Of a DNA stretch of 64,000 nucleotides, positions 12,100 through 23,800 are shown piece by piece. This DNA comes from Calamus simplicifolius (lineage: Eukaryota; Streptophyta; Magnoliopsida; Arecales; Arecaceae). The notes beneath the pieces are model-generated. The model saw only the letters and a list, made by a program, of their open reading frames with translations, was not told where the DNA came from and ran no database searches. The first letter of the stretch is position 1. Each line of letters starts with the position of its first letter. The stretch lies in the NCBI GenBank assembly GCA_900491605.1, contig UESW01004258.1:290069-354068 (forward strand), read 5' to 3'. The position numbers and the translations under genes are program-made.

Positions 12100-12566
12100 G
12101 AAAAAAAAAAAATAACTTTTATCTAAATTTTTTTCATATTAAAAGATAAAAAAATTATTAAGAAAGTCTTTTCCTGCAACTTTTGTTGGCAAAAATTGAA
12201 TAGAATTATAAACAAAGGTGTATCGAAAAAGCCTTTACCTACGACTTTCATAAAATCATAGGCAAATAATAGAACTTTTCTTTACGACTTTTTTTTTTGT
12301 AAGTAAAGTTTATTTTTTTATAAAAAAGAGTGATTAGAATTTAAATTTAAAATTTAAAATTTGAAAACTTTTGCCTACAAAAGTAAAAAATCATAGGAAA
12401 AAGAAAAAAAAAGTAATTTTTTTAATTACTTTTCCTACAAAAATAAAAAAAACTTGTAAAAAAAGTTATCTAATAATATTTTTTAATAATTTCTTTTCCT
12501 ATGAGAAATGCTAAAATCATAGAAAAAAATAAAGAAATTTTTTTAATCCACATCTTTCCCTATTAG

Positions 12567-13830
12567 CACCGCAATAAATCCGAAATGAAACGACGCTAAA
12601 AAAGCTTTTTTCGACACCAATAAGCATCGAAAAATATGCCCCGATGCTTTTTGAAGTGTCGGCAAATGAAGAGTGAAGTGATATTTTTTTGATGCTTTCC
12701 AAAACGTCAGAAGATAAAAATTTTCCATTGAATTTTTTTTCAAAATTTTTTTCCTATTTCCTCGCGCGGCTTTCTTTCCCTCTTTCCCTCGTCAAGCTAA
12801 AATTTTTACAGAGATCCGAAAAGCCGAGAAGCTCACCTCTAGAAGTCTTCAACGATGGTAAAGGTATGGACGGGTCGGATGGAGCTGCCCCAGGCGGCCT
12901 GCTTGGATTCGGCAGAGGGGCTATCGAACCAGAAGGTCTAAGAGTGCTCCAAGGGGTACGTGCGGGCTTCCCCAACACCAATCCCATGCGCCTCTGCCTG
13001 TTCCGCCTTGTTGGTGGCGCCTGATCGCTAGTGAAGGGCAGTGGCGCATGCCACCAAGTCCAGTGGCCTCCCATGCTGGACCCAACCAAACCAGAGGAAA
13101 AAGACTGTTTCTTCTTCTCCCAAGCTGACTCCTCTCCTCGCGCCTCCTCATCGCCGGCTACCATGGCGGTGGGTGGCAGCGACTCCCCTCCCCTTTACCT
13201 AGCACTCCGGCAATGACAAACCCATGGGTCTCCCAAAATCCCATGGCATTCTCAATTAACTCAGAAAACGAGAGAAAATTTTACCTCCACCCTGCTGGAG
13301 TCACCGGCAACGATTTGAACTTCTTCGAAGGCTCGACTCACTTCGATGATTCTCCCCTACTCTTTAATTAGAAAATCTTCATCCTATTAGCTGGAATATT
13401 TGAAGAAATTATTATGAAACAGAGCTTTAAAATGAAAAGGAGAAGAGCATGATATTTTTCTGAACTTTCTACCTTATCGGCGATAGAGCTTCGAGTATCA
13501 AAGAAGTCCGGTAACGGAGGAAGCTCCGATCTAAACTCTCCAAGGGCGGTTTACCCACCCATATGCAGAGAGAAGAAGAAGAGGAAGAAAAGAGAAGAAA
13601 AAGGAGCGGTCCAACTGCGAGCGATAAAAAAAAATGATGCCGACACTAAAAAGCGTTGGTATCCGATATAAAAATATGATGCCGACGTTAAAAAGCGTTA
13701 GCATTCGATATAAAAATACGATGCCGACGCTTTTTAGGCCGACGCTTTTAAGAATTTCCTGCAAAAATTCCCGATGCTCACCCTTAGTATCGGAAAAAAA
13801 GAGTTGCTACAATAAAATTTTGCTGTAGTG
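12567..13830. mobile_element. Non-autonomous CACTA (En/Spm) transposon, 1264 bp
   Basis: The right end is TTTTGCTGTAGTG (reverse: CACTACAGCAAAA). The left end CACCGCAATAAATCC differs from CACTACAATAAAT by base changes. Both ends are flanked by the 3-bp duplication TAG (12564-12566 and 13831-13833), as expected for CACTA elements. Subterminal repeats AAAAGCGTCGGCATC with ATATTTTTATA spacers occupy 13630-13760, and are shared with the element at 49370-51877, which makes the two one family. The middle (about 12750-13240) is GC-rich and unlike the flanks, probably captured host DNA. No transposase. Confidence 0.82.
12750..13240. other. GC-rich presumed captured segment inside the CACTA element
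   Basis: Open on both strands for 110-136 codons (12689-13024 plus; 12754-13164 minus), with no family I can recognise. The abrupt change from about 30% to about 60% GC against the flanks suggests a gene fragment. The real strand and frame are unknown. Confidence 0.4.
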
Positions 13831-14279
13831 TAGAGTGCTTGAAATCGTAGGAAAAAATAGTACGTATATATTTTTTAAAAGTCTTTACCTACAAGAAAAA
13901 AAAATTCATAAAATTCATAGGCAGAGGTTCAAATTAAATAAAGTCATTGCCTACAATTTTAATTTAAACATTAGGCAGAAAGCAGGCCGCTAAACTTTTG
14001 CCTACGACTTAAGAAAATCATAGGCAAAATTATTTAATTTAAAAAAAATTAATAAATAATTTTGCCTTCAAGAATTTGTTGACCCAAGAAGAATAAAAAA
14101 TCCACAAAAGTTTTTCTACAGCAGACGCTAAAATCTTTTCCTACTATTTTAAATTTTATTATAAAAAATATTTTTAGAAAATAAAATTATTTTTGATATT
14201 TTACTGCAAAACTTTTTCTTATGATTTTCTAAAATCATAGGCGTGAAAACCATATGCAAAGCCTACGTTTGTTACAGTG

Positions 14280-15276
14280 AATGAAAGCCATCGAAAGAAG
14301 AGGGAAGACTTGGGGCTGCCTCTAATTAATTCGCCCTTCCAACTGGATTAAGACATTGACTAAACCGTGTCACGTGTGGTAGATTTTAAGACAAGCAAGA
14401 GTAATTAATCTGGTCGCAGGTCAAAGTTTACCAGATGATATACTCCCGTCAAAAGAAAAAGATTTTACTTGATCATACCCGTCATTACTGGTAGATGAGA
14501 CTGACCGGTTCTTACCAGTTACCATTAACCCCATCAGACCTGCCCCATTGCAGTCCCATTATGGCACTGGATGCTACCACAATTGCCTCAGAGAGAGATC
14601 ACATGGAGTAGGTTTAGACACAAGTAAGCCATCAATGGTTGGAATATTTCTCTTTTATTGTCAAGCATGCGTTCGGACAACAAACATTTAACTATAGAAG
14701 CTATAATGAAATAGTCCAACATTCCAGCAACCACAAGCTATAGTGAAAGTAAAGTGGGGAAGCCCTCAAAGTCTAAAGCCTGTGCTGGACTATGATATGA
14801 AAAGGAGGAAAAAGGAAAGAAAAAGAGAGGGGTTGGGGAGAAGCTAAGGCCAAGGAAACATCAACCGCAAGCCAGTACTACAACAATGACGACTTTGGAA
14901 AAAACACTTACTTTTGATGACATAACATGAACCAATCTTCCACTAGATTCAAAAAGAGACTCTAAGACTTGATGAGCTGAGGCCTTCTTGTCCAGAAAAA
15001 CGTGCGTTTTCCTCCCTTTCCAATGTCGAAGCTAGGGCATCACAAACTCATCATCAAAGACTCCACTTGATTTTTAATATTGTTAGGCGTAGGGATGGTT
15101 ATGGAGATGACAAATTTTTAATTTGCTCAGAAAAATTCTCCCATGAGGGAGGATTTAAAAGGATTAAATGGGGATTTAAAAAAAAATGAAAATCTTTTGG
15201 ATTCAGGGATGAAAACCCTAGTCCCCGTCCCCACTTTAAAGTCATCTTCAAAAGCTGATTATTTTTCTATAGGTAT
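14280..15276. other. Intergenic, no feature recognised
   Basis: Moderately AT-rich sequence with no ORF, terminal repeat or RNA gene that I can support. Confidence 0.5.
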
Positions 15277-15490
15277 CAACTCAACTCATCTAAGCCTTTT
15301 TCCAACTACATGGGGTACATGAATCTGCTTTCTCCACTCTGCTTTATTTAGGACCAATTCGATATTCAAATTACAAATAGTTATATTTTTTTAATTATTT
15401 TTATCTATATTAGTTTAGGTCTACCTCTATTATTACCATGCATTGTTAAAAGATCACTCTTTCTAACTGAAGCATCTAAAGGTATTTTTT
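15277..15490 (-). mobile_element. RTE-type LINE 3' fragment
   Basis: Read on the minus strand it contains the same 3' sequence as the copy at 37018-37382: CTTTAGATGCTTCAGTTAG, TCTTTTAACAATGCATGG, GGTAGACCTAAACT, then the terminal CCCCATGTAGTTGG and AAGGCTTAGATGAGTTGAGTTG. This tail encodes the end of ORF2 in plant RTE-clade LINEs and finishes in short TTGAG repeats. It is 5'-truncated, as usual for LINEs, and has internal deletions. Confidence 0.78.
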
Positions 15491-17888
15491 ATAGGTGTAA
15501 TTATGCAAATTTGGGCATTTAGGTTCTTAAACTTGTATCTTTTAATATATGTTAAATATTCATCGGTTTATAATGGATTTTTTAAATTTTTTAATAATAA
15601 AATTGAGTCTAAAATTGTAAGAGAGGATTAGGTATCTCCGAGAACATGGGGGTGGAGGTGGAGAACATACTTTCTGTTAAAAATCTGTCATGTTGCCTTC
15701 CCTAGTTGGACGAACTGTGAATGTTGAACGATAGTTGGCTCATGGACGAACTTTCATTTGACAGGAAGATGAATATCAAGGACTCGTCACTGTCATTACC
15801 GAATACCCTTGTCACAGTCCCATGAAGAGAAAGATCTTGACCTTTAACAGCACAGGAATTTTGCAGTGCTATGGCAACAGGAGAGGTCAAATCACCACTG
15901 TTAAGAAAGTCATAGAAAGACGGTGGAGAATTATTGGTGAGAGCTATGCCATTTTTTTCCAAAGATCCACATCAGCATGGCTAAAAGTCCGGCATAGACA
16001 ATGGAACAGATTCGTTGCCAAGTTAAAATTCAAGCTGTGCTTCTGACGTTTAAGGGTGTGCCACCTTGATGTTCCACGGATAGCACCTTTGATTCCATGG
16101 TGATGCCGCCATGAGGCTTCTTTTCCTGCCACTGTGATCCCGACTCAACTATTCCAACATTGAAGTTGGATTGATTGCTTGATTAATGACAGAAAATGAG
16201 GTTTAATGATCTAATATTGTGCGTTGTTTTATGCATTTATTGTCACCATTAGAACATCACATCCAATTAATTGAGCCAATTGCGACTGCTGGTCTGTTCA
16301 TATGAAACAGCCCATCAATTTGAGCTTCAACAAGATTCGCTCAGGTAAAGGGTTTTGCTAAGGGGCGGCCATGCTAGGAGCTTGCATGCCATTGAGAAGT
16401 GGGGCATCTAATTAACATAATTTTTTAATGAGGTAATTACATCGGACTACATGAAATTATTTAAGATTTTTTTAATCGAACATGTGTGTGCGTCTATTAA
16501 CAATGAAAAGAATGAAGCGAATGAGTGAGATGATGCCTATGTGGCGCTTAAACTGGGAAAGGAAAATAGAGGAGAAACTTTGTTAACAAGTTAAGGTAGA
16601 GCTTCTTTTATCCTGCGTTTTTTGGACCATATCTCGTAGACTTATTTAGTTGATGATAAAATTAACATACATACATGCATGCATATATATATATAAAGAC
16701 TTTGTCTAGCCTTATTGGATTTGAATCAGGTCCTCTCATGACAAGGCTTTAGATGCATTAAAAAATGAAATACAAACATAAAATTTTATAATTTTATCAA
16801 ATTGGAAAATTATATACAAACAATGTTTTCTTATCAAAATGTTTTTCTTATCAGACATGAAAATAGACAAAACTAAAGTCTCTGAAAGAAAATATTGGGT
16901 CTTTTCCTTTTTATTTCGGTTTTTCCGTTTTCAACTTTCGTACCTCCAACAATACAAAAGCTCTCGAGATTTTCTTTCCTCCCGTTATCTCGGAGCGGTA
17001 TTTTTTCGTACCGGCCATGACACGGACTTCCTGTGCAAATGAGTAAATTTATGTCGAAGCAACGGATAACCGTCCTTATCATCAGTTAGATTACTAAATG
17101 ACAGATAATAATATTAAAATAACATTGCTTTAGACAATTTTCAATTGCATATAATAACATTCTTTTGTCAATATTTCATATAGCGACATCCATTTAAGGA
17201 TTGTTGAGAAAGAAAAATTTAAACGTATGCATCATAAGCTAAAATTATAATAATACAAATGAATAATTTGATATATGTAGAAGGATAAATGTAAATTAAA
17301 AACCTCACGTAGCTTAACCCAATCCAAGACCAATTTACGCCTACTATAAGTCTTTAGAGAGAATAAATATGATCAACAATTCAAGCTAGGTTTTGAGATC
17401 AAGACTTGCGTTAAGTTTAAACATATCATATAGGCCTCACAGGTTACAAATCCTGATTTTTCACGAGATACTTCCAGATATAACAATTAAAAATACAAGC
17501 ACTCCATGCCAGCAGCAACTTACTAAATCAGTAGCCAAAGTCGTATCATATGACTAACTCAGTTTATGATTGAAATTGTTGAATAAAAGCCAAAGTCTTC
17601 TTCCCTGCCTAAGTTCGGAATCATAACCAAGACTGAAAGCTCCACAGATCACCAAGAATAGAAAATCTGCATCACAAACAGTATTGTTGTTACACTTTGC
17701 TTTCCACTGTCTACAAAGAAGTAAAATTTCAATTAAAAACATCACTGACCAGGAGTTCAGAAATAAATTGTTGAGTATGTTGAATCTTTATAAATATAGC
17801 TGGACTGTTATGATACATTAACTATAGTAGTGGCTCTGGAAACCAAAATCTTTATCAAGTCATCATTATTGGTCAGTTCACGTTTTGC
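15491..17888. other. Intergenic between LINE fragment and the NSUN2-type gene's stop
   Basis: Holds two adjacent minus-strand open stretches (16132-15944 and 15962-15702) with non-repeat-like composition but no family I recognise; they may be a gene relic. An AT/ATGC simple repeat lies at 16661-16695. The 3' untranslated region of the minus-strand gene must lie just below 17889; no clear poly(A) signal was chosen. Confidence 0.4.
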
Positions 17889-20800
17889 TCAGAAAACTCC
17901 CCGATCAGCCATCTCAAAGTCGTTGGCTGTGGGTTCAGCATCCTCAGAGTTTGTTATCGCATCAATCTCAGAATTTGTGTCCTCATTTTCTTCCAACAAA
18001 GTGCCTCTCTCACTTCCAAAACGTACAGCCAGCCTTTCAAGTAGTTCTTTAGCATCCAATGGCGAGACCATGATGCTCACGTTTGTCTTGCCTTTCCAGC
18101 AAACAATGGCAATTGTTGAGGCATCTGCCACAATATTATCTGTTGCCTGATTTCCTGCAATCAGAGTACAAAACTTTCACATGAAGACAAAGTGCTAATT
18201 TAAAGACTCAAATATTTCCAAGCTTATTGACAAAAAAATAAAAAGCATATATGAGACATATCATGGTCACCTTCATTAAGCACTACCACACAGCAACCTA
18301 ACATCAAATTTGAAGCCTTCTCACCAAAGCCGGCATCAACAAAATCTTTGAATTTTATAGTCCTGTACTGTAGAAGGTGCTGAAAGTCTGCTGAGGATGC
18401 ATATAAGATCTGTTTGCTGATGTATGGAAGCAGCAATGGTAATCCTTCTGATGATAATCTGAATGAACATGGCGATGAGCCATCCTTTGATGTCTGTCTC
18501 TCCTGATTTGATCATAGAAATTATGTAATCACATGAATCAGCTGACATAATGACTCAAACATCATAGTTCTATTAATATTTTAGTGACCAATATGATTGC
18601 TTGGAATTTGTGTTTCTTAGTATCAAAGCATGTTTCTCCCCGCAGATTAAACAATAAACAAAGGAAACTTACTTGAACCCCGGCATAAAACAGATGATAT
18701 TTTTGTTTCGAGTACATCATTTTAAGTTTTAGCCATGGTTCAGCACTCAAGTATGAAACCCATATAGTGCAGATCTTTTATCCATACATCTAAAACTCTC
18801 AGTATCTCTGTGCAATATTTGATTCCTATGATGTCTATAGGATGCTAGGTTTATTTATTATAAATTACCTCCTGGCTTCTATCCATATACATGACACTTA
18901 TGCTATACTAGTTAATATGTATGTGCGGTGCATGTATGATAAAAATACTCATTACAATGAAAGAACTAATGATCATTCAAATAACAGGAGATTGTTATTT
19001 GTGGATATATATATATTGAAATTTCAATTTCAATTTTACAAGAATTGGATAAGTGGCAAAATTTATATGGAGCTTTTTGTTGAACAAAACTGTTATGTGC
19101 AAAAAATTCTTGAGACTTGTACAACAAAAACAAGAGGAAACCTATCACTGCCTACCACCCACACAACACTGGCACAAGTCAATAATAATGCAGGCACAAA
19201 GCCAATAACGATACCAAGGGCGGTCAAACCAGTATATGCATGTCAACAAATCAAGGCACTATCTCTTCAGTTCTTTAAAGAAATACAATGAAAGAAGCAG
19301 TAAATTAAACCATGTTATGGGATTTAATACAACATTATCATAAAACCCACAGGACGTAAAATATATTTCCAGTTAACTGACAAATGTAATCAATTGCAGA
19401 GTTTTACAATATAGGCAGATATAAGGACAAGCTTCCATGACAGACCCAACATCTATTTCCAAGCTTTAATTATATAAAACATCAGAGCTAATTACCTAGC
19501 ATCTAAAACAATAAATAAAAAAACTCATCACTGGAGTCAAATATTTCGATTCTATTTATGGATAATTTCAGATGAACAGGCACAAGCACATTAATAAATG
19601 AGTGCATCCGTAGCACAAGGTCACAATATACAGTAGGGTGTTGCTAGAATCATAAAATTCAGTTCAGAACTTATAATTATATTAAGGTACTGTAGAATCT
19701 GATATGCACCTCAGAATGAGAGTAAAAAATATGTTCTAGGGAAAGTAATGCTTACAAAAATCTTGAGGCCAAGAGATGTTATCTTAAGTCGTTGCCCAAC
19801 CCTGAAGTTTAGCTGGAGGACATCATGAACTGATTTTGATATATAATAGATCCTCTTCACATGATTAGCATCATTATTTCGAGTCACAAGGTGACCATCA
19901 AGGGCAAAACATTCACTGATTCCATAGAATGACCTTATGCTATTAATAGTTGTTACATCTGTGAAAAATACAACAGGATCAATCCCTCTCCACTTGCCCT
20001 GCTTCTGTAACTTTCCCTTTACGTTTTTCTTTCCCACTTGACCAGTCTCCCCATCATCGCATGCAACCGTTTCCTCTGAGTCCCTAACTTTGGAACATGT
20101 ATTATTAATGTTTGGATGTTCCTTTGACTGATCACTTATTAACTTGGCACTGGAAGCTGCTTCAGCAACATTTTGGTGGTGTAGATCTTCAGAAGGCTCT
20201 ATCTCTGGTTCATGTTCTTCCTTACGGTTTTCACCCACAGTTGTTGATACCTTATTCTTAATATTATTTGACTGCTTTGCATGACTGCCTGAAAGAGGTG
20301 CAGGAAGAATCAACAGTGAAGCAAACAAACTTTTGTAATGGCAATCATGAAACAAAACAAAGAGATATGCTACAAATATGCTACTCTGAGAAAACATCAT
20401 AAGATAGATCAAGTGATTAGGCCTGAATTACCACGCAAATGGGATTGCTTTTGAAGAACAGCAATGAAAAATGCTCCACTGTTTTGATCATAAGGAAGGA
20501 TCCTCATGCAGCACTCAAGCGGAAAACCTGAAACTTCAACTTTGGAGTCACCATCTAGTTCCTCAACAGCTGAACTTTCACTGGAAACTTCCTCCAATTT
20601 ATCTGCAGTTACACCAGTGTCAGTCTGCACTTTAGTATTTTGTGAATTCCCGCAGTGAGTTTCATGTTCTTTGCTTTTATAATCCTGGTCTCTCATGCTT
20701 TGATTGGCGATATTCTCCTTCCCAGTATCACTAACAAGTACTTCTACATCCTCGTGTGTATCATCACATGACATGGGGTTCTCTCTGCAACTTTGATTAG

Positions 20801-23800
20801 GAAACATGCTTGGTAATATCACGCTCCTCCTATAGATAGGGACATCTTTATAAGAAGCTAGCCAGAGACCTTTATCTTTACCTATGAAGTTTGAGTTGAT
20901 GAAGTGTAAGCAGAAACATCTTTATAGATGAATATAGGAAAATTCAACGAGGCAGTATCCAAAAAATATTTATCCAGGCAAGAACTCTAAAAACAAATCG
21001 GGCCTTAAAGCTGCAAACTGTATAATAAGATCGAACCACACTAAGCATTAAAACCGTGGGGAAGAGATTTAACCAATCAAAACAAATGATAAATTATCAA
21101 AATTGAAGATCTAAAATGTTGAATGTGATATGCACAAAAAGAAAATGCTAGGTAGTACCATAAATCATGTGTTTTGATGGTTTTTAACCAAAGCAACCAA
21201 AGCAACAAAGATGTATAAAAATGTATAATTTAATAACATAATACTTTATTTTGCTATAATCTAATCATCAAAACCCATTGGGTTCAAATTTATCCATGTT
21301 TCAAGATGTGTAGAACATGATCGATGAAGTGGATTTTCAGTTTTATGGGCCTTATCATATATTATACCACACCAGTGGCATTGATATCTTTCATTCTTGT
21401 ATTCACAAAAGCATAGGTTAGAGACCTGCGAAATATGGTTTCTTGCATTTTTAGAGGTAGAGATCAATATAAATACATGGATATTCAATTTGGATGGCCC
21501 ATCATTGATTTTCAAATTACATCAAAGATTCAACATTTAATGTGCAAAGACGAGTAGACATATGGTTCTTAAAATTAAATAGAACTTGAATTTAATACAT
21601 ATTTCATGACAATACTTCTTGTCTTTTCTTCTTTCCATTGTCTTTTCTGATTTTCTTCAGTACTTTCCATCAAAATCATTTTGTACATCAATTGAAGATC
21701 AATCATCTAAAGAATATGTAGGCAACCACCTCACTATCATATCAGTATATCCGCCTTAAATTAGATATGGCATGCTTCGGTGGCTCCAAATTAAATGTTC
21801 AACAAATCAGGCCGTTCAGAAGCACAAAATTTAATTTAATCCTGAGATGGTTGCCCATGTAGTCATACTAAAATGGACCATTTTCAAATATTATTTCCAA
21901 ACTTATATTCCCTAAAAGAAATGCATCCTCAAGGATTGGCCGAGCTTGGGCAATTTATTAGCATGCAAAGCCCAAATTCCAGTATTTATTTCATGACATC
22001 ATCATTAAAAAATGTAGGATAATTTCAGAAAATAAACAAAATAGTGAGGGCCAGAATAAATCCAAGTTTGAACCTAACCTTCCATGTCTTAAGACCAGGG
22101 CGGCGGATCAATTCAGGTAGCTCAAGTGAAACATCGACAAGCTCAACTGACCCCCCACTTCTCCGAAGAATCTAGATATATATGAGGCACGACACAATAT
22201 CACGCAGTGTAAAGTAGAAAAAAATATGTCAGACAAAACAAGCATAAGTTAACAACATATACAAAAGCCAGTATTGGAAAAAGTCACATGTAAAAAATAA
22301 GCTGAGTATGCATTGCAGACCACTGAAACCAATCAGATGATGTGAATGATAGCATAAGGCAGGACATCTGAAACTAGCTTCAAAATATTAAAGTTGTTTA
22401 AGGACTCCAATGATTGACAATCATCAGAATTTTAAGCAACAGCATGAGCCATTGCTCGCTATCATAGTGAGTCAAATCAATTAACATCATAAAAGCATTT
22501 AAGTTGAGACTATCAATTGCATAAATCATCAAAAAAAAAATTAAAAAATCATGTAGACACCATTTGTGCTAAATTTATCAGGAATGCATGATGGAAATTT
22601 TTTTTAAAAGAATAAAGGTGGGCTTGTAAAGTACAACTGATATGCCTAACATACAAACAACGCGAACTCTTCAAGACATTCTTGAATAACATAACTCCTA
22701 CAAGTGCTCAAAATTCAGATACCAAATATATTTGTCTATTTAACTAGACCAATCAAGTCATGGTAGCATTACTAATCTCCAACTAATTTAGAGTTTGAGA
22801 AACTTTCAAAATTTTAGTAACAATATAGATTTTAGTTTTTTGCATTCCAACCAGCTGACCCCTCAAATCTTTTAAGATTAATCGCTAAAAAGTTTTTAAA
22901 AAAGGGTGGACATAACATAGCATTTGGAATAAGAGGTATCTTCATGTGATCTGTGGTCGTTATGCACCAAGAAAGCCGCTATTACAAAGTCACATTCATG
23001 TGGTTGAAAATTTTGGTTTTCTTCTATGATGAGAATTGAGAAATAATTAGTAGCAATGGGCATTAAAAGAGAAAAGAAAATAGCAATACAGCACATTAAA
23101 CGCTGAAAGTTAAAAATTTAGGTAGTGAAAATGCTCAAAAGTACACTTGCATTTGAACAAGACACTACGAGGTTAACAAGGAATAAAGTAATCTCGCTCA
23201 GGCATATAAGGTATACTCTGTAACAAACAAGGACTCCATCATAGCATGGTAGGCCCTTTTGCAAGTACTTAAGATAGTTTCTCCCTTCAATTCCTATGCG
23301 TGTGGAATGTGGATAGCATATGATATTTTCTTGCATACGTTGCAAACAATGCAGTGGTTAAGCGAAAAATAAGAAAATAAAAAGTGTTGAAGCAAAAGAT
23401 GTAAAATAATTAAATAGTACAAAGGAAATACCCAAAAGTTCAAAATGAGAGAACTAACACAAATATTAACAATTAAGACTTATGTTGGACAATTAATTTT
23501 AAAAGGCCTGGTAACATAATATCTTTCTAGTAAACATTAAATAACCTCAGCTACAACAGCCTCATTTTCAACTGGATTCATTGAGCAAGTAGAATAAACC
23601 ATTCTTCCACCCACTTTAAGCAAAGATATACCTGCAAAAAGCAATACAACACTAGCATAAGCCTTAGCTTTGAAGATCACAGCATTGAAAGGCTTGCCAG
23701 TAAAAATACTAAATAAGCATTATGTAAATTATTTTTTCTTCACAGCCATCATCTTGTTTCTGTTAACTTAACGTATGTGGATTTACAACATCAGAAGAAA

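Larger units (their letters stand above)
12100..14279. mobile_element. Hairpin-rich DNA element (CACTA-like right end), interrupted by another CACTA
   Basis: Both flanks of the inner CACTA element (about 12180-12560 and 13840-14260) share many inverted motifs of the type CCTACGA-TTT...AAATCATAGGC, typical of subterminal repeats. The right end reads CCTACGTTTGTTACAGTG (14262-14279), i.e. a CACTG terminus when read in reverse. A matching left terminus was not found, so the left border is approximate and may be lost. No transposase is recognisable; this would be non-autonomous. Confidence 0.55.

Noticed and set aside
12754..13164. 136-codon minus-strand ORF in the CACTA cargo as a real gene
   Set aside because: Overlaps an equally long plus-strand ORF; GC-rich DNA gives long frames by chance, and no motif supports either.
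13531..13828. ORFs with repeating MMPTLKSVGIRYKN / VGIIFLYRMLTLF peptides, resembling a repeat protein
   Set aside because: These are translations of the CACTA subterminal repeats, not a protein.
15702..16132. Two adjacent minus-strand ORFs that might be exons of a host gene
   Set aside because: No family recognised, no consistent splice sites or start found; left as an unassigned relic.
16690..16760. B-box-like GATTTGAATCAGGTCC as a tRNA or SINE
   Set aside because: No convincing A box or tRNA fold, and no target duplication found.
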